10,541 nt of DNA from Mucidula mucida (taxonomy: Eukaryota; Basidiomycota; Agaricomycetes; Agaricales; Physalacriaceae). The position numbers were made by a program, and so were the translations under genes. The notes beneath the pieces are model-generated. The model saw nothing but the letters and a program-made list of their open reading frames with translations. It was not told the DNA's origin and made no database searches. The stretch spans positions 1 through 10,541 of the forward strand of contig JADNYV010001026.1 in assembly GCA_015501055.1 (NCBI GenBank). The letters run 5' to 3'. Positions 1 to 7,678 of the stretch are shown one piece after another (position 1 is the stretch's first letter; each line of letters opens with the position of its first letter).

Positions 1-1595
1 GGTAACGCTGGCTGCGGGTCCTTGATTGCGTCTGGCCTCTCTCAGCGCATGGGGTCCGAAACGTGTCATGATGCTATCCATCGGAGGGATGTTCTTGTTG
101 TACGTTGTCACCTATTCAAGTCAGTATACCAGTTCAACGAGGTTTAGTGCGATCGCTGTTCTGATCTGCCTCCAATTCTTCGTCGAGTCATATCAGCGAG
201 CTGTTTCGTATACCTTGTGAACGGCCTGTTCGGTGCGAATCTTGTTTTTGGCGCCTTGATTTATGTGTATGTCTTTCATTTATGGTACTCGCTCGATCCA
301 CTCACGTTACTATGCCAGACAACTTGCCGAAGCAATGGCAAGGCCTCTGTTAAGGCACGTATCTCCTATCAACAAGTACTACCCAGTTCATAAAGCTTAC
401 GGCAGATTCGCGATGTTTTCTTTCGTTATGGGTCTCGACTTCATTCTCCCCAGCTTGGCCTCCATGGTAATTGGGCATCTTTCACGGCACGTTACACATT
501 TAGTTCTCTATCGACAGGTCCTGGCTCCGCTTTTTCGATCCATGCTCGATAAGAGTACAATCAAAGTCTCAGCATGGACCGTGTGTCTACTCATCCCTGT
601 GGTCCATATCGCGCTTGCACGCGTACTACTACCGGACAACCAAGCTCGCATACAGGCGGATCACTCATGGAAGCGGATCGACAAGATTGTGGCGACGCCC
701 TTAGCCGCAACAATTACCTCCAAGCGCCTACTGGCGACCAGCAGTGCACTCGTGATCTATACAATGACCCAGGTAGTTACTTGACGGCAAATCCTACACC
801 CTCTTTAACCGTCAACAGCCCTTCGCCTTTGTGAAGTTGATCGATGCTCAGCTCTTCGTGAGTCACACCTTTCCTCAGGTATCCAAGCAACTTATCGGTA
901 TCAAGCCCTACCAGTTCTTCGTGTTCCCACCCTTCGTCACACTTGTATTGTTTCTCGTCCTCTTGCCTGGTTTGTACTGGACAGGTGGTTTCATTCTGAT
1001 AATGACTTAACGCATTGTTTAGGTGGTACCTTTGTCTACATGCGCAAACCGACTCGCAAACCGCTTTTAGTTGCACAATATCGCTTCATCAGACTCTTTG
1101 CCACGTGAAGTCTTCTCTTCGATATCCTGTCCTTTATTGTAGTCCCTATTCTGGTCGTCATGACTTCGTCATCTTCGACTATTCCACTCGTGGTCGCCGG
1201 GATATCGGGCACTGACAGATGGCGTCCGCCCGGCGCTGTACGTTCTCGTATCAGCCATCCCTAGCGCTCAGTTGTTTGGAGGCGTCAAGATCTTGGAGCT
1301 TGTCGCGCACCAGATTTCTGTGCATTTTTAGTCTTGATGGTAAACGCTTACTCATGGCAGTTTGTAGCATGAGATTATAACTCGAACAATGCCGTGGCAG
1401 AAGATCGGCGAAAGGGAGCGAAAGGGGTTACTTCTGATATGTGGCGTGCTCGTCGTCCTGTTGACTGTCGTGGTTGGTCTGGTTGTTTATACGGGTGACG
1501 TTGTCGAGACTACTGAGGAGGGCCAAATGGGCTCCAATGTCGAGGATGAGGAGACGTCTGCGCTGGCGCCGCCAGCTGGGGAAGAGCATGCTTGA
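1..1595 (+). pseudogene. Broken polytopic membrane-protein gene, 5' end outside window, family unknown
   Basis: Successive plus-strand segments encode hydrophobic stretches typical of a multi-pass membrane protein, but no single frame carries them. The first segment (1-50) continues into the 26-220 frame only across a GGGG run at 51-54, giving a loop like QRMGPKRVMM followed by a membrane helix. Later helices lie at about 220-300, 405-480, 900-980, 1110-1200, 1215-1260 and 1425-1490. A candidate 38-bp intron (985-1022) joins LYWTG to GTFVYMRK in frame. Downstream are an in-frame TGA at 1106-1108, a slip at the GGG run 1207-1209, a one-base loss at the T run 1325-1329, a second in-frame TGA at 1370-1372, and one more slip before 1389. 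The last segment (1389-1595) has a strong helix (LLLICGVLVVLLTVVVGLVV) and an acidic tail ending at TGA 1593-1595. The first segment faintly resembles an MFS loop, but I could not name the family. It could be two adjacent broken genes, with the join uncertain between 220 and 780. Confidence 0.45.
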
Positions 1596-1796
1596 ATTGA
1601 CTGTTTTTTCAGAAGAATGAATTGAGATTTTGGGTTACCTCGTCTTGTGTATTCTACACGATGAGGTAGAAAGCTGGCCTACTATGCAATCAATATTTGG
1701 AATGACTGACGTCGATAGTAATATAATATAAACAATCGGAGGCGAGTTCTATCCTACAGTAGTATGGCGAAGCACTTAGTAGTCGTAAATTCATCA

Positions 1797-2627
1797 TCAT
1801 CCCACTCTCCGACGATTCTCACGGGCATCGGTAAGTGTAAACCCTTTTAAGCAAGTGTTCTCCCCGTTCGGCAGTAACGCACACCTCCGAATATCCTTCG
1901 TAACGTGATCGCTCCTTGGTTTCCCTTGAATAGCAACTATCTCCTCCTGTAGAAGAGGGATCCGAAGCGATCCAACTACTGCACGAACAACGTCTTTTCC
2001 GGTAACGAAGCTACGACCGTGGCTGGGCAGAACCTTCAAGGGCGCGTAGTATGGGAGCCCAGCAATCTCAATCGTCATCGAGCTGGCTGCCGGCACTGTA
2101 GCGGGCTTGCCACTCGTCAACATCAGATCGAGGGCTGCATCCGATAATCCAGCGTGTATGACTGCGAAGGTCAAGTCATTCGTGATTTGTGGCAATGCTG
2201 CAGATATGTGGCGCGCCCATTGACCTGAGCATGACGGGATGGGTGTAGCAGGGGTAGGAAGTGGGATCGTTCGTCTTTTGTCGGGCGTCGCGCAGCCCGA
2301 CTTGGAGGATGTGCCATTGTTCTTGGGGTCGTCGTGGTGATAACTGTCGCTCGAAGAGGGCGGGAAACGCGATGTAGTCGAACAGACAGAAGCAACATAA
2401 GAGCTGCCCTCGTTTCTGCTGTGTTTTGCACCAGCAAAGGCTTGACTAGAGTATGCATGACTGTTGGAGTCAAGCTGGAAACAGACATGGCCGGATCTCG
2501 ACGCGTTGATGTGGGTAGACATGTCTGAGTGGACGAGGAACTTGACCTTGTCGGAGAGCACACAGGTTTTTAAAAGCTTTTCAATAGCCGCTATGAAGAC
2601 TGTATTGCATGTCGCGTCGTACAGCAT
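1797..2627 (-). CDS. DUF6699-like domain protein, hypothetical
   Basis: A single uninterrupted minus-strand ORF of 276 codons runs from ATG (2627-2625) to the stop at 1797. The N-terminal half (about 1-140) is low-complexity, rich in Ser, Thr, Pro and His, with no signal peptide or membrane helix. About residues 145-265 resemble the basidiomycete DUF6699 domain: a strand region around LTFAVIHAG, the GKPATVP turn (173-179), a strand near MTIEIAGLPYYAPLKV (184-199), then FVTGKDVVRAVVGSLRIPL (207-225), which matches the family's 'VTV-DVL-AL-LR-P-T' helix block, and a short C-terminal KGFTL strand. Function of the family is unknown. An alternative start is the Met at residue 36 (ATG at 2522-2520), since the first 35 residues show nothing conserved. 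The gene converges on the broken membrane-protein gene with 201 bp between stops. No intron is needed. The domain call rests on remembered family patterns, not a profile search. Confidence 0.6.
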   Translation of the reverse strand: MLYDATCNTVFIAAIEKLLKTCVLSDKVKFLVHSDMSTHINASRSGHVCFQLDSNSHAYSSQAFAGAKHSRNEGSSYVASVCSTTSRFPPSSSDSYHHDDPKNNGTSSKSGCATPDKRRTIPLPTPATPIPSCSGQWARHISAALPQITNDLTFAVIHAGLSDAALDLMLTSGKPATVPAASSMTIEIAGLPYYAPLKVLPSHGRSFVTGKDVVRAVVGSLRIPLLQEEIVAIQGKPRSDHVTKDIRRCALLPNGENTCLKGFTLTDARENRRRVG

Positions 2628-4570
2628 ATCTTGCTGCTATTTTCGGAGTCGGGACTGACTCTCCTGTGTTGGTAGCCCATCATAACACCGCCAAGATTGA
2701 CTTGTGTTGGGCAGGATTTTGTGCAGATCACGCTCTTACAAATCGCCGGGGCCACACTAAGCGCTGAGGTTACATTGTGGGAGTGGTGACGAAATCAGCC
2801 ACGCTTATGGTCCTCTTCGTTCTCTATATCGGCCAAAGCGAGCAGAGGAAGTCGCACATATCGATTGGACGGTCGGGACCACACGCCACGCACGCGTCCC
2901 TGAGCCCTCTGTCAAACTCCCTGAATGAAAGAGGCAGTCTCCTCTTGGACCGCTTTCCTGTTTTTAGAACAATAGAATGAAAGCGCCAAGCTGGAGACGA
3001 TTCTGATCCCTATGACACGGACTGACTGAACGACCGAATCGACAATGTATATTGGGCTTCTGCAATCCCAAAAGAATGGACAAGAAGCTGATGGTCTGAG
3101 GCACACATATTCTCACCGAGTGGTTCCAGACAGATGCACGCCGACTTTGGCCATCGCGGCTGCTGTTCATGGAATCTCGAATCTCGACGGTTAAAGTTGG
3201 AGCCTAGGCTTGACATCATGAGACGACGCCAAATTTGCGACGAAGGAGAAGACTGATTGGAGTAGCGCGATATAGGAGCTTCGTTCAATAGCAAGGTCAG
3301 CATTTGACGCGTCAGATACGGATCCGAAACTGAACAGTATTACGACAGACCAGCAGAAGTAAGCGCTAAGGTACCTGGACTTATCACGATCTCTGGGTCT
3401 GTAGGCTTTCGTGGACTGAAGGCGAGAGGGTACAGGACATCACAGGATGATTCGGACTACAGCTAACCACCGGGGTCGAACTAGCGAAGTGTCGTCGTAT
3501 CTTGCAGACGGTTGCAACATTCCTGACGGGCTCCGGAATCTGTAGCGCATTGAGGCACATGAACAGCCAGAATACAGAGTCACTAATGATACTATTACAT
3601 CCGTGGATCCCTTCCCAAGTCTGGCTTTGATTAATGGCATACGCAATGATGAACGCCGAACAACTTGAACAGATTCACATATTTGCGGTGTAAGTACCAT
3701 CAAGTAAGTACGGCGTGAGTACCGAAAAGAACTTGTCGCAGCACCCAATGATTGACAATGACCCATCGTTTGAAGAAGAGGTGATGTTTCTGGATAGGCT
3801 CCTGTGCGAGCTATTAGACGTATCGAATAACAGAGGAAGCAAAGCAAGTGCCGCCGGCGGTTCCGGGCCGCAAGTCCCGTCGATAAAAAAATCGTTTGCT
3901 CAATGCCAGTGACGATCATGTGCGTGCCAACAATGCTCTGTTCTCCTTTGCGTTCATCGCGCGTACCAGCGCCGCACTTGGAATTCTCGACGCTATGAAG
4001 GTCGCTTTTGATTGTATTTTTTCGTACACTGCCAACTGGTATGACATCTCTCATATAGCATGTATCATTTTTGCCAGGACCACTCTTCTAGGCCTAAGTC
4101 CCGGCGCTACACTACGCGCTGTGATTTGACTTTTTCTTGTAGGCACTGGCCTGACTGAACGATGTACTATCGAATCTTCTACCTCCCTACCAGGTAAGAA
4201 GGTTTACGAGTTTCTAGCGATGCTCATGACCCAGTCCCGCCAGGCACATAGAACGTATACCATTTCTCGTATACCCTCTGAGCCAACAACTAAAGACCCA
4301 CCGGCCTTATCACGGGGTTATCCCCTGCGTTATACGTGAAACCTCCCTATCCCGCGCTGGCGTCGCCGAATGAAGCTTCTCCTGAATTTACTCGTTCTCG
4401 AGGTAAGAACGCCTCATCAGAGAGAATAAACGGTTGTGAGAAAGTAAATTACAGTGCTGAATCCGAGGAAGCCTTCTCGTCTAGGACAAAGGGCGGAGAC
4501 AAACTACAACGTGCATGGAGCCAGAAACGCGAGGCACGGAACCGGGACTTTAGGCGCCTCCTAACACTCA
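2628..4570. other. Gene-poor intergenic region, about 1.9 kb
   Basis: No ORF here has both an ATG and recognisable protein character with splice support. The longest is a minus-strand frame at 3440-4054 (204 codons, ATG at 4054), rich in Arg and Ser with no family resemblance. A plus-strand frame from ATG 3748 to 3912 (54 codons, acidic start MIDNDPSFEEEVMFLDRLL) looks slightly more protein-like and could be a relic exon, but nothing around it extends it. Small repeats: AATCTCG twice in tandem near 3173-3187, three (A/G)AGTAC copies at about 3692-3724, and CGTATACC at 4254-4261 and 4268-4275. I saw no tRNA, transposon terminal repeat or target-site duplication. The last few hundred bases are presumably the deacetylase promoter. 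Confidence 0.4.
4307..4326 (+). promoter_or_regulatory. Candidate upstream element: paired GATA-type sites and GGGG-TTAT-CCCC palindrome
   Basis: Two TTATC (GATAA on the other strand) sites at 4307-4311 and 4318-4322 are 11 bp apart, about one helical turn. The second lies in the near-palindrome GGGGTTATCCCC (4314-4325), which also creates a CCCCT stress-element-like core at 4322-4326. It sits about 300 bp upstream of the deacetylase start. Fungal GATA factors and STRE-binding factors recognise such cores, but they occur often by chance, so the functional call is inference. Confidence 0.25.
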
Positions 4571-4580
4571 CATATATAAA
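4571..4580 (+). promoter_or_regulatory. TATA box of the deacetylase gene
   Basis: CATATATAAA lies about 48 bp before the ATG at 4629, with a pyrimidine-rich leader (CCCTTTCCGC...) between. This spacing fits a fungal TATA promoter with a short 5' UTR and supports 4629 as the true start. Confidence 0.6.
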
Positions 4581-4628
4581 CCCTTTCCGCACGAGTATCC
4601 CTCACGTCCGGCCCTTCGATCCCCAGCA

Positions 4629-7135
4629 ATGAGCGCAAAGACGCTCGTCCCTTCTTTTCTTCTTCTCGCACTCTCCGTTTCTGCACAAACCCTTTCTTCC
4701 TCCCGACAATCGTTTTCTTCCAAACCACGTTCTTTACTGGAGACGAATAATGCGGTTTCGCGTCGTGCGATTCCTTCAGACTGGAAGGCGTGGGATGCTA
4801 TAGCGATAGCGAGCAAAGGACCATGACGGGCATGTTTTTCGAAGATCATTCGTTGACGTCCGAGTCTTGTATCGCTGCATGCTCATCTAATGGTTATTCG
4901 TACGCCGGGACCCAGTACTATTTTCAATGCTTCTGTTCGAACAGTCTAGCCATTACCGGTCATACAGTTGGCGCTAGTGAATGTAATACGCCTTGCGATG
5001 GTACGACATGTTTTCGCTGCTAAGATCCATCTAACAGTTTTCAAGGGAATAAAGGCCAGACCTGTGGCGGTCCTTACCGGCTCTCAGTCTTCCAGAAGCA
5101 GACGATTACCCCACTGCAACTTTGCCTTCTGGTTGGTCGGTGGACCAAAATTGCGTTGAGGATGGCAGCACTCGTATCATGCAGGGATATCAGTCCTCTT
5201 CGTCCTCCAACACACCTGCCAACTGTGCTGCAGACTGTTCATCTCGTGGCTACTCCCTTGCGGGGGTACAGAACGGCAACGAATGCTACTGCGCCAACGC
5301 GTACGCTCGCTCTCCACCCACGAAGCCCTCAAGCGACTGCTCGACGCCTTGCACTGGCGACATCTCACAGACGTGCGGTGGCGGCTGGCGCATGGCGACC
5401 TACAAGTCCTCTTCCACTGCTACTCCCCCTTCCACCACAACCTGGACGCTCGCCCACACCTGCCTAGTCGACTCGTCGGCGCGCGTTTTGACTACGTATT
5501 CCACCAGCAGCACGACCAACACCCCCGCTTCCTGTACCGCCCTTTGCGCATCCAAGGGTTACACGCTTGCTGGTTTGGAGGACGGTCGGGAGTGCTACTG
5601 CGCATCGTCTTACAATACTGCTGCTGGTCTTACCGCTGGCGATGGATGCACTACCCCGTGTACTGGCGACTCTACACAGAAGTGCGGAGGTGGATGGCGT
5701 ATTTCTGTTTATGAAAGCCCGAGTTACGTGCCGCCTAGTACCACACCCGCTACGATCCCCAGCGATTGGAGCCTCATCCACGCGTGCGCGGTCGATGGGT
5801 CCACGCGTCTTCTTGGCGGAGCGAGCATCTCGAGCTCGCTTAATACTCCGGCGTGGTGTGCAACGCATTGTCGCGATGCTGGGTTTACGCTTGCGGGCGT
5901 TGAATACGGGCTGGAGTGCCACTGCTCCAATGCGTATTCGTACACTCCCGTCGATGCGTCCTCTGCAGATTGCAATATGCCGTGTGCGGGCGATTCGAGC
6001 AAGACGTGCGGCGCAGGGTGGCGAGTGGTGGTTTATGGTGCGACGAACGTCAACTTGCCACTACCGAGGGCGGCAGGGCTATTACGAAGTGTGTTAATCC
6101 TAACCACATTGCCTTGACCTTTGTAAGTGTTTCTTTCGCGTACTTATGCTGTGGCTGATGCTGTTCTAGGACGATGGTCCATATCATTACCTGTTGCGCT
6201 TTTTGCTATTTAGACTTGTCACGTAACTCACGATAGTTTTCAGCCACCAGCTCAGCGATATGTTTACCAATGCTGATGCTAAGGCTACCTTCTTCTTTAG
6301 TATGTTTCTATCATGGGTACTAAACGACATCTAACCTTACATTCCAGACGGTAACAATTGTATGCCCTTCATCTTGAATTGCCGCCCTCCTCTGACGACG
6401 ATATACTCAGACGGCTGTATCTATAGTTCGGAGAACGTGGCGAATATACAGTACGCATATGCCGCTGGCCATGAGATGGCGTCCCACACCTGGGCTCATC
6501 TCGACCTGACCACGTTGACCTATGAGCGAAGTACGCCGCTTCTCCGATTCCCACTGCCCCGCTTGACTTCCGTCTTCTAGTTCATGAAGAGATGTCTCGT
6601 GTGGAGCGTATGTATTCTCGTACACGTGCAAAGCTTCTACTAATCACCCAAGCTACAGTCGCACTGTCCCGTATCGTCGGAGTTGTACCTGCGTATGTCC
6701 GGCCGCGTATGTATCTCCCTCAGTGACTTCGTATTCTACTTGAGCGATTCACCAGCATTTGGAAACTACAACTCCCTAGTCCAGCAAGTCGCCCGCGAGC
6801 GAGGACAGGCTATCGCCATTTGGGATTTTGATTCGCTCGATTGGAAAGTCAGCACGGACGAAGTTTTCCAGCGCTACGATGATATTCTGGCCACTGACCC
6901 CGACAGTCTACTAATACTGCACCACGAGACGTACGACCATACGCCTTTGGAGATTATGCCTACCGTCATCCAAAGACTACAAAGCTTGGGATATGAATTG
7001 GTTACTGTCTCCGAGTGCATGGGCACTAAAGCGTACCAGAGCGTTACCGCGTCTGGTGTTCCTGACGTGAGTTCTCCCCACTTCGGATTCGGGTTTCGGG
7101 GCTGACAGATTTCGTAGTCCTCATGGACCTGTTAA
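4629..7135 (+). CDS. Secreted chitin deacetylase (CE4) with four N-terminal WSC modules; three frame breaks in this sequence
   Basis: Predicted to remove acetyl groups from chitin (EC 3.5.1.41-type) in the cell wall. Exons: 4629-5000, 5046-6122, 6170-6192, 6244-6299, 6348-6359, 6411-6530, 6581-6607, 6659-6706, 6756-7066, 7118-7135. The signal peptide is residues 1-19 (MSAKTLVPSFLLLALSVSA), followed by a propeptide ending in a possible Kex2 site, RR at 45-46. Four eight-cysteine WSC modules follow (4782-5092, 5134-5403, 5443-5712, 5767-6036), joined by Ser/Thr/Pro linkers. The CE4 domain has all motifs: TFDDGP split by the 6123-6169 intron, HTWAH, RPPFGNYN completed across the 6707-6755 intron, DFDSLDW, and LILHHE. 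The end, GVPDSSWTC, matches the usual short chitin deacetylase tail, and there is no GPI signal. One base appears missing at about 4790, 5109-5112 and 6050-6056; as written, translation stops after 65 residues. With those allowed for, the protein would be about 688 aa. The 6193-6243 intron has an unusual GTTGCG donor. The enzyme call is secure; whether the gene is intact is not. Confidence 0.85.
5134..6036 (+). repeat. Three tandem WSC modules (WSC2-WSC4), about 90 codons each, intronless
   Basis: Each unit runs from a Trp to a Tyr over 90 codons, with a 17- to 18-codon Ser/Thr/Pro linker, and has eight cysteines in the same order. Shared blocks are NTPA-C, GY(S/T)LAG, EC(Y/H)C, PC(T/A)GD and CG-GWR. 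They resemble each other more than WSC1, which keeps the canonical GCYSD start and ends CGGPYRLSVF. Where WSC1 has GCYSD, units 2-4 have C-(V/L)-(E/D)-D or C-(V/L)-VD, so they look like a later internal duplication. WSC modules are putative carbohydrate-binding domains of fungal wall proteins. Confidence 0.85.
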
Positions 7136-7314
7136 CTTACAGCACTAATCTTAGTTTTTTTGTATGAGTATTCAAGGTATCTGTGTAATGGGCATTTGGA
7201 CATTTCTACAACTTGAACGTGGTCGTGTTCAGGTATAGGCACTACTAATTGCGTGTGCAACCGGTCTTCAATGCAAGTCTTCTGTGATTGGTCATGGCGG
7301 GTGCAAGTGGCAGC

Positions 7315-7335
7315 GGATTCCCAAAGGGGGAATCC
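7315..7335. repeat. Perfect inverted repeat, 8-bp arms, 5-bp spacer
   Basis: GGATTCCC (7315-7322) and GGGAATCC (7328-7335) flank AAAGG. It is 180 bp after the deacetylase stop and 344 bp before the MFS start, so it could be a 3'-UTR hairpin or a dimeric-factor binding site. Function is inferred only from symmetry. Confidence 0.5.
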
Positions 7336-7492
7336 TGCGAGCGGCGATAATACTTCTCACCGATAGACTCAATCTATGGCTCCACGGAACTTGACCGAGT
7401 ATAGATCGCATCTCGACGCGAAGCCCTAGGTGGTGGACTCGACCAGTCTGTTATCGTCTGGGAGTGACGACCGACCGGTGCCTCGGGGGAGG

Positions 7493-7512
7493 GAGCATGC
7501 TGTGGCATGCTC
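7493..7512. repeat. Perfect inverted repeat GAGCATGC-TGTG-GCATGCTC
   Basis: Two 8-bp arms flank a 4-bp spacer, 167 bp upstream of the MFS start. Each arm holds the self-complementary GCATGC. The position and dyad suit an operator for the MFS gene, but no known factor is assigned. Confidence 0.5.
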
Positions 7513-7585
7513 TTTCTTCCGTGCCGCGCTAAGTCGGGCTACTCATCGATAATGCTGAAGTGTTCCTCCGACATATCGTCGTGGT

Positions 7586-7678
7586 GGTCCGGGTCTGGTC
7601 CGGGTACTTAAATGACCGTTCGTGCTTAGTACCCCAGAAGTTTTCACGTCTTCGTCTTCATCTCATTACCACCATCTT
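7586..7678 (+). promoter_or_regulatory. Candidate MFS core promoter: GGTCCGGGT direct repeat, TATA-like site, pyrimidine-rich leader
   Basis: GGTCCGGGT occurs at 7586-7594 and 7597-7605, an 11-bp period that puts both copies on one helix face. Each contains a CCGGG core; CGG triplets are typical half-sites of fungal Zn2Cys6 regulators. A weak TATA-like CTTAAAT (7607-7613) follows directly, then a C/T-rich leader runs to the ATG at 7679. The repeat is seen directly; the regulatory reading is inference. Confidence 0.35.

Larger units (their letters stand above)
7136..7678. other. Intergenic region between the deacetylase and the MFS gene
   Basis: This 543-bp stretch between two genes on the same strand holds no ORF I can support. 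It must contain the 3' UTR and poly(A) site of the deacetylase and the promoter of the MFS gene. It has two perfect 8-bp-arm inverted repeats and one 11-bp-period direct repeat, listed separately. I saw no tRNA or mobile-element ends. Confidence 0.6.

Noticed and set aside
1..390. Firm assignment of the first segment as an MFS sugar transporter
   Set aside because: Only one loop (RMGPKRVMM) resembles an MFS motif. The following helices do not match any sugar-transporter pattern I know, so the family was left open.
3440..4054. 204-codon minus-strand ORF in the gene-poor region
   Set aside because: It has an ATG, but the composition is Arg/Ser-rich and scattered, no domain pattern is visible, and no promoter or splice context supports it. 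A chance open frame is more likely.
3715..4129. Plus-strand frames 3715-3912 and 3896-4129 as a small gene
   Set aside because: They begin at GTG and TTG, which are not normal eukaryotic starts, overlap out of frame, and no intron joins them convincingly. Only the 54-codon piece from ATG 3748 looks at all protein-like.
5031..5037. Upstream acceptor CTAACAG for the first deacetylase intron
   Set aside because: Using it gives a frame without WSC character. The acceptor ending at 5045 restores PCDG-NKGQTCGG; CTAAC at 5031-5035 could instead be the branch site.
6025..6076. A cryptic intron to explain the frame change between WSC4 and CE4
   Set aside because: No GT...AG pair in this stretch gives the needed phase at normal intron length. 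A single missing base at about 6050-6056 explains it more simply.
5156..6097. Long alternative-frame ORFs over the WSC region on both strands (for example 5464-5922 minus, 5567-6097 plus)
   Set aside because: They are shadows of the WSC coding frame, Arg/Ala-rich as expected from out-of-frame reading of GC-rich codons. The true frame shows the eight-cysteine pattern.
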